64,000 nucleotides of DNA from Enterococcus sp. ZJ1622 (GTDB lineage Bacteria > Bacillota > Bacilli > Lactobacillales > Enterococcaceae): NCBI RefSeq assembly GCF_011038845.1, contig NZ_JAAKDW010000004.1, positions 1 through 64,000 of the forward strand. Direction: 5' to 3'. A model generated the notes under the pieces. The model ran no database searches. It was given only the letters and a program-made list of their open reading frames with translations, and was not told the origin of the DNA. How positions within the stretch are numbered: position 1 is the first letter of the stretch; each line of letters opens with the position of its first letter. Positions 1 through 11,121 of this stretch are shown here, piece after piece. The position numbers and the translations under genes are program-made.

Positions 1-126
1 TGAACAATCATATTTTAACGATTTGAAGGGCTTTTTGGTAGAACCCTTTATTCCCCACCCGCATAGCAGGTGGTTTTATGTTTCACTCGCTTTGCGAGCT
101 CAACTAGGTCTAAAGACAATAATAAA

Positions 127-160
127 AAAAGCTGCCCGAGTTTTCTCAGGCAGCTTTTCG
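127..160 (-). terminator. Rho-independent terminator of lysS
   Basis: On the minus strand a GC-rich stem with arms AAGCTGCCTGAG and CTCGGGCAGCTT and an AAAA loop is followed by a run of seven T. It starts within five bases of the lysS stop codon. The 125 bases beyond it, at the window edge, hold short hairpins (AAGGG/CCCTT, CCACC/GGTGG, CTCGC/GCGAG) but no gene I can see. Confidence 0.9.
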
Positions 161-161
161 A

Positions 162-1679
<1,518 letters not shown>

Positions 1680-1711
1680 TTAATCTCTTTCCTATAATGC
1701 CAATGAAACAC

Positions 1712-1746
1712 AAAAAAAGCAAGCCGAACTTGAAGTTTCGGCTTGA
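1712..1746 (-). terminator. Terminator between dusB and lysS
   Basis: The minus strand has arms AAGCCGAA and TTCGGCTT around a short loop, then GC followed by seven T. It ends the hslO-dusB transcript about 30 bases after the dusB stop codon. Confidence 0.85.
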
Positions 1747-1774
1747 AAATTCATGAAAAACTTAAAAATCACCT

Positions 1775-2773
1775 TTATTGTTTCACAGGAGATTTCTCTG
1801 TTTTTTCTAAAAACTGATCTAAGAGATCGTTGATTTCTTGCTGGTTTTCCGTATGATTGATTGCTGCTTTCACTTTAGCTGCACGCGAAATCCCCTTCAA
1901 ATAATAAGAAGCATGCGTTCTGAATTCACGACAAGCGATGATTTCACCTTTCAAATCTACTAGACGTTCTAAATGTACCTTGGCTGTTTCGATTTTTTCT
2001 CTGGGTGTCGGTTCTGGAATCAGTTCGCCTGTCTCCAAGTATTGCTGCGTGCGGTGAATCATCCACGGATTTCCCAAAGCTGCTCGACCGATCATCACTG
2101 CGTCTGCTCCTACGTACTCGAGCATTCGCTTGGCATCTTCAGGTGTTTTTACATCCCCATTTCCCATGAATGGGACTGTCAGATGCTTCTTGACTTCTTT
2201 CAATACTTCCCAATCTGCTTTTCCTTCATACATTTGTACACGTGTCCGTCCATGCATCGCGATAGCACTAGCTCCTGCCGCTTCTGCTGCCAGCGCGTTC
2301 TGCACAGCAAAGACGTGCTGCTCATCCCAGCCGATACGCATTTTCACTGTCACAGGGATATCTACAGCAGAAGAAACGGCATGAACCATCTCATATACTT
2401 TGTCCGGATCCAGCAGCCATTTTGCTCCCGCTTCAGCTTTGATTATTTTATTCACTGGACACCCCATATTGATGTCGATGATGTCTGCTGTCGTATTTTC
2501 CTGTACGAATTGAGCGGCTTCTACCAACGTATCCTTATTTCCGCCAAATATCTGCAGACTCAATGGGTGTTCTGTTTCTTCGATGTGGAGCATCTCAAGC
2601 GTTTTTTTGTTCCTGAAATGGATCCCCTGGTCACTGATCATTTCGCAAACGACTAGGCCTGCACCAAACTCTTTCACCGTGACGCGAAAAGCAGCATTTG
2701 TGATTCCTGCCATTGGCGCAACGACTACACGATTCGGGATATCAACATTCCCGATTTTCCATGTGTGATCCAA
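1775..2773 (-). CDS. dusB: tRNA-dihydrouridine synthase, DusB type
   Basis: FMN-dependent reduction of uridine to dihydrouridine in the D-loop of tRNA. The protein is a TIM barrel of 332 residues. The N-terminal VVAPMAGITNAAFR holds FMN contacts, NMGCP carries the catalytic Cys105, and MHGRTR and GNGDV are family signatures. It begins with TTG directly after the hslO stop codon; AGGAGG sits seven bases upstream inside the end of hslO, so the two are translationally linked. The pairing of hslO and dusB upstream of lysS is common in lactic acid bacteria. Confidence 0.94.
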   Translation of the reverse strand: MDHTWKIGNVDIPNRVVVAPMAGITNAAFRVTVKEFGAGLVVCEMISDQGIHFRNKKTLEMLHIEETEHPLSLQIFGGNKDTLVEAAQFVQENTTADIIDINMGCPVNKIIKAEAGAKWLLDPDKVYEMVHAVSSAVDIPVTVKMRIGWDEQHVFAVQNALAAEAAGASAIAMHGRTRVQMYEGKADWEVLKEVKKHLTVPFMGNGDVKTPEDAKRMLEYVGADAVMIGRAALGNPWMIHRTQQYLETGELIPEPTPREKIETAKVHLERLVDLKGEIIACREFRTHASYYLKGISRAAKVKAAINHTENQQEINDLLDQFLEKTEKSPVKQ

Positions 2774-3664
2774 TTAGTTTCCTCCTAATGCTTCTGCTTT
2801 CAATTCTGTCAACTCTTGTTCTGTATATTCATATTTGTTATTACAGAAAGAGCAGACTGCTTCTGCGCCATGATCTTCTTCGATCATTGCCTGGATTTCT
2901 TCTGCGCCTAACGCGATGATCGCTTCAGCGAATTTTTCTTTTGAGCAGTCACATTTGAATTGGACAGGCATTTTTTCTAAAATATTCAGTTCATCTGTTC
3001 CTAGCAATCCCTCCAAGATTTCTTCAGGTGTCTGACCTTCATCCAATAAAGTGGAGATCCTTGGCGTGGTTTTTAATTGCTCTTCGATTTTACTGATCGT
3101 CTCGTCATCTGCACCAGGCATGATCTGGATCATGAACCCGCCTGCGGTTTTGATGCTGTCATCAGTGTTGACGAGAACACTTAATCCGACTGCTGATGGT
3201 ATTTGTTCAGATATAGCGAGATAATAAGTGAAATCCTCTGCAATTTCGCCTGAAACGATCGGTGTTTGTCCAGAAAAAGGTTCTTTCAGCCCAAGGTCTT
3301 TTGTTACAGTAAACATCCCTTGTGTACCTACCGCCCCGCGTACGTCGATTTTTCCTTCAGCGTTCAATGGAAGACTCAAATGAGGATTCTTGATATATCC
3401 TTTTACTTCTCCCTTGCCGTTCGCATCCACTACGATACCATTTGCCGGGCCGTCCCCCTGGATCCGTACAGTCAATTTATCTTCACCTTTCAATGTCGCA
3501 CCAAGCAAAAGACTACCAACTAATGTACGTCCTAAAGCCGCAGAAGAGGTGTGCCATGTATCATGACGCTCTTGCGCCTCCGCTACAGTATTTGTTGCTC
3601 GAACAGCATATGCTCGGACAAATCCGTCATGAGCAAGTGCTTTGATCAAATAATCTTCCATCAT
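2774..3664 (-). CDS. hslO: Redox-regulated holdase chaperone Hsp33
   Basis: Hsp33 is a cytosolic holdase that is activated when oxidation releases zinc from four C-terminal cysteines. All four are present here: CDC near residue 236 and CSFC about 30 residues later, so the redox switch looks intact. Length (296) is typical. Either of two adjacent ATG codons could start it (3664 or 3661); AAGGGG lies four bases before the first. The gene leads an hslO-dusB unit, and the 120 bases upstream hold the ftsH terminator. Confidence 0.95.
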   Translation of the reverse strand: MMEDYLIKALAHDGFVRAYAVRATNTVAEAQERHDTWHTSSAALGRTLVGSLLLGATLKGEDKLTVRIQGDGPANGIVVDANGKGEVKGYIKNPHLSLPLNAEGKIDVRGAVGTQGMFTVTKDLGLKEPFSGQTPIVSGEIAEDFTYYLAISEQIPSAVGLSVLVNTDDSIKTAGGFMIQIMPGADDETISKIEEQLKTTPRISTLLDEGQTPEEILEGLLGTDELNILEKMPVQFKCDCSKEKFAEAIIALGAEEIQAMIEEDHGAEAVCSFCNNKYEYTEQELTELKAEALGGN

Positions 3665-3788
3665 TTATGTACCCCTTTTTCCGTTTTTAAACTCATAGTG
3701 AATCATACTAGCAACTTTCATTTTTTTCAACTTTTGAATGCTTAACTTAAAAATAAATCAACGAACCGGGATTAAGAACTGCACTATC

Positions 3789-3822
3789 AAAAAAAGAACT
3801 GCGGACAAATCCGCAGTTCTTT
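3789..3822 (-). terminator. Terminator of ftsH
   Basis: A perfect 11-bp stem, AGAACTGCGGA with TCCGCAGTTCT, sits about 15 bases after the ftsH stop codon and is followed on the minus strand by a run of T. Confidence 0.92.
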
Positions 3823-3835
3823 CTAGTTTCTCGTT

Positions 3836-5938
3836 CTAGCGTTCATTCGAATCGTTCTTGGAGGAATGACCATCTGACTGATGTTCTTCTTTTTCCTCTT
3901 CGTTCAATTCATGTTTTGCTTCTTCAAAATCCTTTTTTTCTTCCGCTTGTTTTTCCGCGTCTTTTTCTTCCAAAGCACGTTTTGCTTCTTCGAAAGTTTT
4001 CGCTTCTTTTTCGCTTGGATAATCGGCAGATTCTGAACCTTCAGGCATTACACCTTTTTCGAACAGGGATTTGATTGCTTTTGCATCTAGTGTTTCGAAT
4101 TCTAAAAGTTTTTCAGCGATCAGTTTATGCTGTTCACGGTGTGCTTCGATGATTTCACGTGCTTTGACATGTGCTTCCATCAGAATCTTGCGAACTTCCT
4201 GATCGATCTCGAATGCGACTTGTTCAGAATAAGCTTTCGTTTGACCGTAATCTCGACCAACGAATACTTGATGGTTTCCTTCGTATTGAACTGGACCTAA
4301 GCGATCGCTCATCCCATACTCTGTTACCATGCTTCGTGCTAAAGCAGTTGCTTGTTCAAAGTCATTTGAAGCCCCTGTAGATTGTACATTGAAGATGATT
4401 TCTTCTGCTGTACGTCCGCCGAGCAATCCAACGATTTGTTCAAACATATCTTCTTTTGTCATCAAGAACTGATCTTCTTTTGGCAAAGCGATCATATATC
4501 CGCCAGCGCGGCCGCGAGGGATGATCGTTACTTTGTGGACAACACGTGCACGGCTCAAAACAAGTCCGACGATCGTATGCCCAGCTTCATGGTACGCAAC
4601 CATTTCGCGTTCTTTTTTGCTAATTACGCGGTCTTTCTTCGCAGGTCCTGCGATCACGCGATCTTCTGCTTCATCAATATCTGAAGCATCGATTTTCTTT
4701 TTGTTCCGACGAGCAGCTACAAGCGCCGCTTCATTCAAGACATTTTCTAAATCAGCACCGGCAAAGCCTGGTGTTTGTTGTGCAACGACTTTCAAATCGA
4801 CATCGTCTGCCATTGGCTTGTTCCGTGCATGGACACGAAGGATTGCTTCACGACCTTTTACGTCTGGACGACCGACTAAGATCTGACGGTCAAAACGTCC
4901 TGGACGCAACAACGCAGGGTCCAATACATCGGATCGGTTCGTTGCGGCAATGACGATAACTCCTTCATTTCCGTCAAACCCATCCATCTCAACAAGCAAT
5001 TGGTTCAATGTTTGTTCTCGTTCATCATGTCCGCCGCCCATGCCGGCACCACGTTGGCGTCCGACCGCATCAATTTCATCGATAAAGATGATGGCAGGGG
5101 CGTTTTTCTTCGCTGTTTCAAATAAATCACGCACACGGCTTGCACCGACACCGACAAACATCTCAACGAAATCAGAACCTGAGATAGAGTAGAACGGTAC
5201 GCCGGCTTCTCCGGCTACAGCTTTCGCTAACAATGTTTTACCAGTTCCCGGAGGTCCTTCTAGAAGGACACCAGCTGGGATACGCGCGCCTAGTTCGACG
5301 AATCGGCGAGGATCTTTCAGAAACTCAACAACTTCGACAAGTTCTTGTTTTTCTTCTTCCGCGCCTGCTACATCTGAGAAACGTACGCGATTGGCTTTTT
5401 TATCTGCTTCTTTCGCTTTCGATTTCCCGAAGTTCATCACACGGCCACCGCCGCCACCGCCGCCGCCTTGTTGTCCCATCATCATATAGAAGAAGAAAAT
5501 GATGATAACGATCGGCAAGAAGCTAAGCAGTAAGGATACCCAGACACCGCTACTTGATTCTTCTTTCACTGTTGTAGCGACATTATTTTCTTTTGCCAGA
5601 TCTGTCACTTGGCTGAGTGTCGTATCATTTGGCAAAATAATCGTTGTAAAATGGGTAGTAGTCGTATCTGTTGAACCTAAGATAGCTAATCCGCCGCTGT
5701 TAGCGACTTTTTGCTGCTCTTTGTATTCACCAGTGATCTTATATACACCATTTGCAGGCTGTACTTCAAACTCTTTGATCTTGCCTGCTTGTAGTTGTTC
5801 TGTGAATTTTGAGTACTCGATATCTGACGATCGCTGGCCATTGTTACCAAAAATAAAGTAAACGACCATAACCATCGCTAAGATTACGAGGACATAATAC
5901 AAGGCATTTTTCATCATGCCATTGTTCTTTTTGTTCAT
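3836..5938 (-). CDS. ftsH: ATP-dependent membrane zinc metalloprotease FtsH
   Basis: Membrane-anchored AAA+ protease that degrades misfolded membrane proteins and short-lived regulators. Two membrane segments (about residues 11-32 and 133-153) flank an extracytoplasmic domain. Then come a run of nine glycines (158-166), Walker A GPPGTGKT at 228-235, Walker B with IDEID near 286, the second region of homology, and the zinc site HEAGH at 450-454. The last 80 or so residues are a charged Glu/Lys tail typical of enterococcal FtsH. GGGAGGG precedes the ATG. It follows hpt by 89 bases in the tilS-hpt-ftsH arrangement conserved across Firmicutes. Confidence 0.97.
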   Translation of the reverse strand: MNKKNNGMMKNALYYVLVILAMVMVVYFIFGNNGQRSSDIEYSKFTEQLQAGKIKEFEVQPANGVYKITGEYKEQQKVANSGGLAILGSTDTTTTHFTTIILPNDTTLSQVTDLAKENNVATTVKEESSSGVWVSLLLSFLPIVIIIFFFYMMMGQQGGGGGGGGRVMNFGKSKAKEADKKANRVRFSDVAGAEEEKQELVEVVEFLKDPRRFVELGARIPAGVLLEGPPGTGKTLLAKAVAGEAGVPFYSISGSDFVEMFVGVGASRVRDLFETAKKNAPAIIFIDEIDAVGRQRGAGMGGGHDEREQTLNQLLVEMDGFDGNEGVIVIAATNRSDVLDPALLRPGRFDRQILVGRPDVKGREAILRVHARNKPMADDVDLKVVAQQTPGFAGADLENVLNEAALVAARRNKKKIDASDIDEAEDRVIAGPAKKDRVISKKEREMVAYHEAGHTIVGLVLSRARVVHKVTIIPRGRAGGYMIALPKEDQFLMTKEDMFEQIVGLLGGRTAEEIIFNVQSTGASNDFEQATALARSMVTEYGMSDRLGPVQYEGNHQVFVGRDYGQTKAYSEQVAFEIDQEVRKILMEAHVKAREIIEAHREQHKLIAEKLLEFETLDAKAIKSLFEKGVMPEGSESADYPSEKEAKTFEEAKRALEEKDAEKQAEEKKDFEEAKHELNEEEKEEHQSDGHSSKNDSNER

Positions 5939-6027
5939 AGTTGCCCTCCCTAAGCGTCAATTTAATTTAGCAGTCTTTTATCAATCCTGACCATTCTATT
6001 GTACCATAATTTATGGAAGATACAGCA

Positions 6028-6573
6028 CTAATTTGATTGATAAACACTTGGTTTCAATACACCGATGTATGGCAGATTACGATAAGCTTCTGCATAATCC
6101 AAACCATATCCTACGACAAATTCGTTCGGTACATTGAATCCGACATAGTCTGCTTCGATATTGACGACTCTTCCTTCTGGCTTATCAAGCAATGTCACGA
6201 TTTTCACTGAGTTTGCTTTGCGATATTTGAAAAGATCGACCAGATAAGCGAGCGTACGTCCACTGTCAATAATGTCTTCTACGATCAGCAGATCACGACC
6301 TTCGACATTTGTATCCAAGTCTTTGACAATCTTTACTTCTCCTGAGGAAACCGTCGCATTTCCATAACTTGATACATCCATGAAATCCAATTCCAAGTAC
6401 GTATCAATCGAACGCACGATATCTGCCATGAATGGAACAGCCCCTTTTAAGACACCTACCACTAACGGATTCGTGTCTTTATAAATCGCTGTTAACTCTT
6501 TGCCTAATTCTTCACAACGAATTTGTATCTCTTCTTTTGAAATCAAGACTCTTTCAATATCCTTTTCTAACAT
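6028..6573 (-). CDS. hpt: Hypoxanthine (guanine) phosphoribosyltransferase
   Basis: Salvages hypoxanthine and guanine to IMP and GMP using PRPP. The 181-residue protein has the PRPP-binding signature [10 protein letters not shown] at 98-107 and a typical type I phosphoribosyltransferase layout. Its ATG shares one base with the tilS stop codon (TGATG), and its AAGGAG lies inside the end of tilS, so translation is probably coupled. The ftsH gene follows. Confidence 0.96.
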   Translation of the reverse strand: MLEKDIERVLISKEEIQIRCEELGKELTAIYKDTNPLVVGVLKGAVPFMADIVRSIDTYLELDFMDVSSYGNATVSSGEVKIVKDLDTNVEGRDLLIVEDIIDSGRTLAYLVDLFKYRKANSVKIVTLLDKPEGRVVNIEADYVGFNVPNEFVVGYGLDYAEAYRNLPYIGVLKPSVYQSN

Positions 6574-8030
6574 CAGTTTCTCCTTCCAATTGCTTCTTTT
6601 TGATATTTGTAAAGAAGTATGTAGTGTATTTTATCAGTTTCTGCACTAATACTCAAATGAGAATAGGCAAAAGGAAGCAGACTGTAGATATTTCTTTCTT
6701 CATCGGTGACGACCCAAGCCTGTTTTCTTTGTGAATCAGGTATTTTACGATCGATGAAATATCTGGAGATTTTTTTTGACAGCTTTTCAGTTAATTGGAT
6801 GCGGTCACCAGGTTTCCGCTTATCGGCAAAAAGCTGCTGGTCAGGCGCAAGCCAAAGGTCATGCGAAAATTCCGACCATGTATGAATCGTTTGTGCTTCT
6901 TTTTCTGCTAGCTCCGGCGAGAACAAGCCAATCCATTCTGTCTCGCTGACATAAACCTTTTGATTCGGCACTAGCAAAAACTTCTCTGATTCCTCGTCAC
7001 TACGTTCTTTCAGATTCTTCTTTTCAAGAACAACCTGTTCATACACTTGTCTCAGTACCCAGTCGTTTCCAATATCGATCTGCCACTGCCCTTTAGGATG
7101 ATCTAATTGTGTCAGGATCAATTTAAGCTGCTGTTCTTTGATGACAATCTCTGTTTGCGGAAATGCCCAATCGAACAGACCTTGAAAAAAGAAGTAACGC
7201 TCATAGGATGCTAGAGAGCGAATCAGTGTTGTCGGTAATTCGAATCTTTCTGGGGATTCCACCACATTTTTTTCAATCAGCTGTCTCACTTGTTTTTGGA
7301 TAAATAAATCCGCTTGCTGGATTTGATTGGAAAAATCCTGGAAATGCGCAATTGCTTGGCTGTTTTCCTTTTTCAGCTGAGGAACGACCAGATGGCGCAA
7401 ACGATTCCGCTGCACATCCAGCTCCTGATTCGTAGGGTCTTCAAAGTAGACAAGCTGTTTAGCTTTTGCATACGCATAAAGTTGTGCCTTACTGAATCCT
7501 AACAAAGGTCGAACGAGTTTCCCAACAGAAAACTTTTGACTGCTTTTGATGCCAGAAAATGTTCGTAATTGTCCTCCGCGCAGAATCTTCATCAGGATCG
7601 TTTCGATTTGATCGTCTCCATGATGGGCAGTCATCAGCGTATCATAGTGATGCTCTTCCATCAGCTGTGCGAATGTGTCATAACGAAACTGGCGTGCAGC
7701 TGTCTCTATCCCATGATCTGCAGGTTTTTCCCAGATGACTGGATGCAACGTCAGATCCTTTTCTCGGCAATATCGTTTTACATAAGCTGCTTCTTGTGCG
7801 GACGCTTCTCTCAGCTGATGATCGACATGGACGACGCTCAATGAGAAACCTGCTTGCTGCTTTGCGATCAGCAATAGGTGAAGCAGAACCATCGAATCAA
7901 CACCACCAGATACGGCGACTAAAATCTTAGAATCCTTTGTCCAAGCACCACTTATCTCATTCAGTCGAATAAATGACTGCTGTAAAGCGGCTGCTTTGTT
8001 CCCATCTTCTCCCATAGCCATTTTCTCCAT
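6573..8030 (-). CDS. tilS: tRNA(Ile)-lysidine synthetase
   Basis: ATP-dependent conversion of C34 in the CAU anticodon of a minor tRNA-Ile to lysidine, which switches decoding from AUG to AUA. The PP-loop motif SGGVDS lies at residues 41-46. The C-terminal TilS domain near KPGDRI completes the 485-residue protein. Start uncertain: ATGs at codons 1, 4 and 6 are all possible, with GGAG five bases before the first. Essential in most bacteria. Confidence 0.94.
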   Translation of the reverse strand: MEKMAMGEDGNKAAALQQSFIRLNEISGAWTKDSKILVAVSGGVDSMVLLHLLLIAKQQAGFSLSVVHVDHQLREASAQEAAYVKRYCREKDLTLHPVIWEKPADHGIETAARQFRYDTFAQLMEEHHYDTLMTAHHGDDQIETILMKILRGGQLRTFSGIKSSQKFSVGKLVRPLLGFSKAQLYAYAKAKQLVYFEDPTNQELDVQRNRLRHLVVPQLKKENSQAIAHFQDFSNQIQQADLFIQKQVRQLIEKNVVESPERFELPTTLIRSLASYERYFFFQGLFDWAFPQTEIVIKEQQLKLILTQLDHPKGQWQIDIGNDWVLRQVYEQVVLEKKNLKERSDEESEKFLLVPNQKVYVSETEWIGLFSPELAEKEAQTIHTWSEFSHDLWLAPDQQLFADKRKPGDRIQLTEKLSKKISRYFIDRKIPDSQRKQAWVVTDEERNIYSLLPFAYSHLSISAETDKIHYILLYKYQKEAIGRRN

Positions 8031-8044
8031 CCTTTCTCCGTAAG

Positions 8045-8091
8045 AAAAAGAGAGCAGTCAAACGTCTAAAACGACAATCGACCTGCCCTCT
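8045..8091 (-). terminator. Terminator after yabR
   Basis: On the minus strand AGAGGGCAG pairs with CTGCTCTCT (nine pairs, one G-U) across a 25-base loop and is followed by TTTTTC. It separates yabR from tilS. The rest of the 176-base gap shows nothing else I can name. Confidence 0.65.
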
Positions 8092-8206
8092 ATGAATTTT
8101 CTAGTGCTAGTTTTCTTATATTAAAAAGAAAGTAAACATCCTAGGCTTAGCTTTCCTTCATTTATGACATAGGACAACCAGAACCAGTTCTCTCTTATTT
8201 CCTGTC

Positions 8207-8677
8207 TTAGCTGCGACGTCCGCCACGTCCGCCACGTTTTCCTTCTGTATTGCGTTTCAAGGAAGTTAACCGATCATCACTATCTTTCAAAAATGAACTC
8301 ATCAATGAATCGAAGTCTTCTTTGTTGTTAGTCGTTTGACTGCGAGAAAAAGGCTTTTTCTGCGTTGAACGGCTGCGATTATCTCGAGGATCCTTTTGCT
8401 GAAATTTTTTTGGACGGTGTTCTTCACCAGTTTCTGCTGGCTGTTCTTGCGCTTTGCGAATGGACAAGCCGATTTTTCCATCATCATTGACAGAAATGAC
8501 TTTGACTGTGACTTCATCTCCCACACTCAAAACATCATGAATATCTTTTACATACCCGTTCGATACTTCACTGATATGAACGAGACCAGTTTTCCCGGAT
8601 CCAAGATCAATAAATGCACCAAAATTTGTGATTCCTGATACTTTTCCTTGCAGTTTTGCGCCTACCTCGATTGACAT
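8207..8677 (-). CDS. yabR: S1 RNA-binding domain protein, YabR type
   Basis: Small cytosolic protein of 156 residues. An N-terminal S1 (OB-fold) domain (about residues 5-75, with NFGAFIDLGSGKTGLVHISE) is followed by a basic, low-complexity tail ending in a Gly/Arg stretch (RGGRGGRR). It resembles B. subtilis YabR and general stress protein 13. RNA or ribosome binding is likely from the domain; the precise role is unknown. AGGAGG precedes the ATG. It lies 45 bases after divIC in the same direction. Confidence 0.88.
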   Translation of the reverse strand: MSIEVGAKLQGKVSGITNFGAFIDLGSGKTGLVHISEVSNGYVKDIHDVLSVGDEVTVKVISVNDDGKIGLSIRKAQEQPAETGEEHRPKKFQQKDPRDNRSRSTQKKPFSRSQTTNNKEDFDSLMSSFLKDSDDRLTSLKRNTEGKRGGRGGRRS

Positions 8678-8722
8678 AAAAAAAATGTTCCTCCTAATTA
8701 TTCCCTTTTTTTATAATACTGC

Positions 8723-9148
8723 TTAGTTTGCAGTTGTAGAACTCGTTGATCGGTCGGATTCATCCGCTGAGCTGCCAGTATTCGATTCAAATACAGGATA
8801 GACTTTTTCGCCTTCTTTGGAATAAAAGAATTTGCTTCTGGCAAGCTTTGCAACATAATCGTCGTCTTTCAGCAGAGTGACGTCTTCATTCAGCTGACTG
8901 ACGTCTGCTTTGACCTCTTTCATTTCCGTATTTGCTTCGACTCTCAATTCGTTCAATTGATTCATTCGTTGCATGTCATGGAAAATTTGTATACCTATGA
9001 TCGCGAAAATGACCAAAGCACCTAAAAAGATCACAGCCAGTCTACGTCTTCGAAAAATCAGTTGACGTTGTTGCTGTTGAAATTCCGCATATTTCCTTTT
9101 GGCATATTCCGTATCCAGCGCAGCGATTTTATTGCTTTTTTTCGTCAT
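8723..9148 (-). CDS. divIC: Septum formation initiator DivIC
   Basis: Bitopic division protein that joins FtsL and DivIB at the septum. It has a basic cytoplasmic N-terminus, one membrane segment (about residues 39-57), then a short extracellular coiled coil (EMKEVKADVSQLNEDV) and the family end motif with KFFYSKEGEKVYP. The start is placed at the ATG at 9148 (141 residues) because GGAG lies nine bases upstream; a TTG 15 bases earlier also opens the frame but has no ribosome site. Neighbours rqcP and yabR match the Firmicute order. Confidence 0.92.
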   Translation of the reverse strand: MTKKSNKIAALDTEYAKRKYAEFQQQQRQLIFRRRRLAVIFLGALVIFAIIGIQIFHDMQRMNQLNELRVEANTEMKEVKADVSQLNEDVTLLKDDDYVAKLARSKFFYSKEGEKVYPVFESNTGSSADESDRSTSSTTAN

Positions 9149-9210
9149 CCATCTTCGCTCCAATCTTTTTTGATTGTCTTTTTTATTATACCAACATCCT
9201 GAATGCTTGT

Positions 9211-9489
9211 CTAATCTATTTCGCTCGTGTTTGAGGTACGATTTTCGGAAATGATCTCATACATTTTCAACGCGTCCTCTTTTTTCGTCGACTCATGTAA
9301 TTCGCTGATTTTCACTTCCATTGTTTTGTTCCCGAATTGGATCTTTAGTATGTCGCCTACCTTGACGTCGCTTGAAGATTTGGCTAGTTTTCCATTGATT
9401 TGGATTCTTCCTTTATCCGCCACTTCTTTGGCTACGGATCGTCGTTTGATGATTCGGGAGATTTTAAGAAATTTGTCTAAACGCATCAT
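9211..9489 (-). CDS. rqcP: S4-domain RNA-binding protein RqcP (YabO)
   Basis: Ninety-two residues, most of them a single S4 domain ([16 protein letters not shown]...GRIQINGK). Homologues bind tRNA and the 50S subunit and promote poly-alanine tailing by RqcH during rescue of stalled ribosomes. Two adjacent ATG codons are possible (9489 and 9486); GAGG is better spaced for the second. It lies between yabM and divIC, as in Bacillus. Confidence 0.9.
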   Translation of the reverse strand: MMRLDKFLKISRIIKRRSVAKEVADKGRIQINGKLAKSSSDVKVGDILKIQFGNKTMEVKISELHESTKKEDALKMYEIISENRTSNTSEID

Positions 9490-9495
9490 GATTCC

Positions 9496-11106
9496 TCACT
9501 TTTCGCTTTTATTTTTGTTTTGGTTTTTATTTAAACGTAATATTTTTTTACCAAATGGCAGCATCAGCCACTCTCGAAGAGTAAACAGTTTTGTTCGAAT
9601 GACGGCATAGATGAAAACAGTCGCTCCTAATCCTACACCTGCGAGACTTGCAAAAAATGCTGTTGATCGATGGGCGACAGGCCCAAAGATAAGACTCTGC
9701 ACACCATAGTACATAAACAATGCAGCAATCATCCAGCCTAAACACTGCACCAGCTTCTTTCCAAATTGCCGTTCTTTCCAAAAGCTATTCAACGCTTCCG
9801 GTCCAGTGTGGACAAAGTACCATAACGTCACGGATAATCCTAGCAAGGTGGATAGGCTAGCGCCTACTGTACCTAGACTTCCTGTCAGAAAGGAAGTGGT
9901 CAAGCCTTTTGCCAGCAATCCCCAGCCAGCTCCTTTCAACGAAGGACGGAAGGAATTCCTGCTTTGCGCAATGCTTTGATAAGCTTGGATCACAGCGGTC
10001 AAAGCAATAGAAAATACAAATAACACTAGCGCAGCATTTCCTGCATAATCTTTGAACAACGCATAATTGATGTAAGGAAGCAAGACAGCTAGACCAACAG
10101 AAGCCGCCAACGCCAAAGCAGTCGTCAGCCGAAGATAGATCTTTGCCGTTTTGAGAAACTGATCATGTTCCCTTTGTGCCAGATAGCGTGTCAAAGCAGG
10201 CAAAAATGTTGCACTCAATGCCGTAGCAATCACCAGGCCCAGCTGCACCAAAGGCTGTCCACGGTCATAGACTCCCTTGGCGATTTTCGAATTGAATTCT
10301 GTCAGCCCATGGATCTGCAAGGCATTTTTGACAAAAAAAGAATCGATCAGCTGAAAAAAAATCAGCAATCCGCTATAGATAGAGACCAAGCCACCTTCTA
10401 CTAGAAAACGACGAATCAAATGCTGCGTAGGCAGTCTGAAAATCGGGAATCGGCGAAAGCTCAAGGCACCTCCGTGGATTTTCCCCTCATAATAATGTAA
10501 AACCCCATACGCACACGCTCCACCAAAAACTGCACCGCTCATGGCAGCTGTTCCGGTTTCATAAACGGTCCAACCTAACTGCTTAAAAGCAATCGCACTG
10601 AAAACGATGATCGCCACCCGCACAAACTGCTCCACCACTTGTGAAACAGCTGTTGGTTCCATCAGAAATCTCCCTTGAAAATTCCCGCGATAAAAAGAAA
10701 GTCCCGGCATCAGTAAAAACGTGAACGACACCACTTGGATCAAGGGGCGCAGTTGTCCGTCCCCCATCAGCTGTGCGATCAGCTTGCTGAACAAAAAAGT
10801 AAACAGCCAAAGCAGCACGCCTGTCCAAAAAACAAGTGGATACAGATTTTGCAGTGCTTCTTTTCGCTTCAACGGGTCTTTTCTTTCCGCTACGTATTTC
10901 GAGATGAATTGCGGAAGTCCTGATAGAGCAAGTGTCATGGCGATCCCGTAAATCGGGTAGACTTGCTGATACACATAAAAGCCTTCGTCGCCGACTAAAT
11001 TCTGGAGCGGTATACGATAGAGTGCACTTAGCACTTTTGCAACGAAAGAAGCAAGCGTCAGTACAAACGCACCTTGCATCACTCGCCGCATCTCTTTGTG
11101 GTCCAA
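9496..11106 (-). CDS. Polysaccharide biosynthesis / lipid II flippase-like MOP-family membrane protein
   Basis: A 536-residue protein with about 14 hydrophobic segments, similar to SpoVB/YabM of the MATE/MOP superfamily. Family members move lipid-linked sugars across the membrane; which substrate this one carries cannot be read from sequence. The first segment (MQGAFVLTLASFVAKVLSALYRIPLQ) is a typical SpoVB opening. It starts with TTG, eight bases after AAGGAG. It sits between mfd and rqcP in the conserved mfd-yabM-yabO order and overlaps neither. Confidence 0.88.
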   Translation of the reverse strand: MDHKEMRRVMQGAFVLTLASFVAKVLSALYRIPLQNLVGDEGFYVYQQVYPIYGIAMTLALSGLPQFISKYVAERKDPLKRKEALQNLYPLVFWTGVLLWLFTFLFSKLIAQLMGDGQLRPLIQVVSFTFLLMPGLSFYRGNFQGRFLMEPTAVSQVVEQFVRVAIIVFSAIAFKQLGWTVYETGTAAMSGAVFGGACAYGVLHYYEGKIHGGALSFRRFPIFRLPTQHLIRRFLVEGGLVSIYSGLLIFFQLIDSFFVKNALQIHGLTEFNSKIAKGVYDRGQPLVQLGLVIATALSATFLPALTRYLAQREHDQFLKTAKIYLRLTTALALAASVGLAVLLPYINYALFKDYAGNAALVLFVFSIALTAVIQAYQSIAQSRNSFRPSLKGAGWGLLAKGLTTSFLTGSLGTVGASLSTLLGLSVTLWYFVHTGPEALNSFWKERQFGKKLVQCLGWMIAALFMYYGVQSLIFGPVAHRSTAFFASLAGVGLGATVFIYAVIRTKLFTLREWLMLPFGKKILRLNKNQNKNKSEK

Positions 11107-11121
11107 AGGGGTCGCTCCTTC

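Noticed and set aside
1-125. Start of an rRNA operon downstream of lysS
   Set aside because: Such an operon is often found near lysS in enterococci, but no rRNA sequence is recognisable in these bases.
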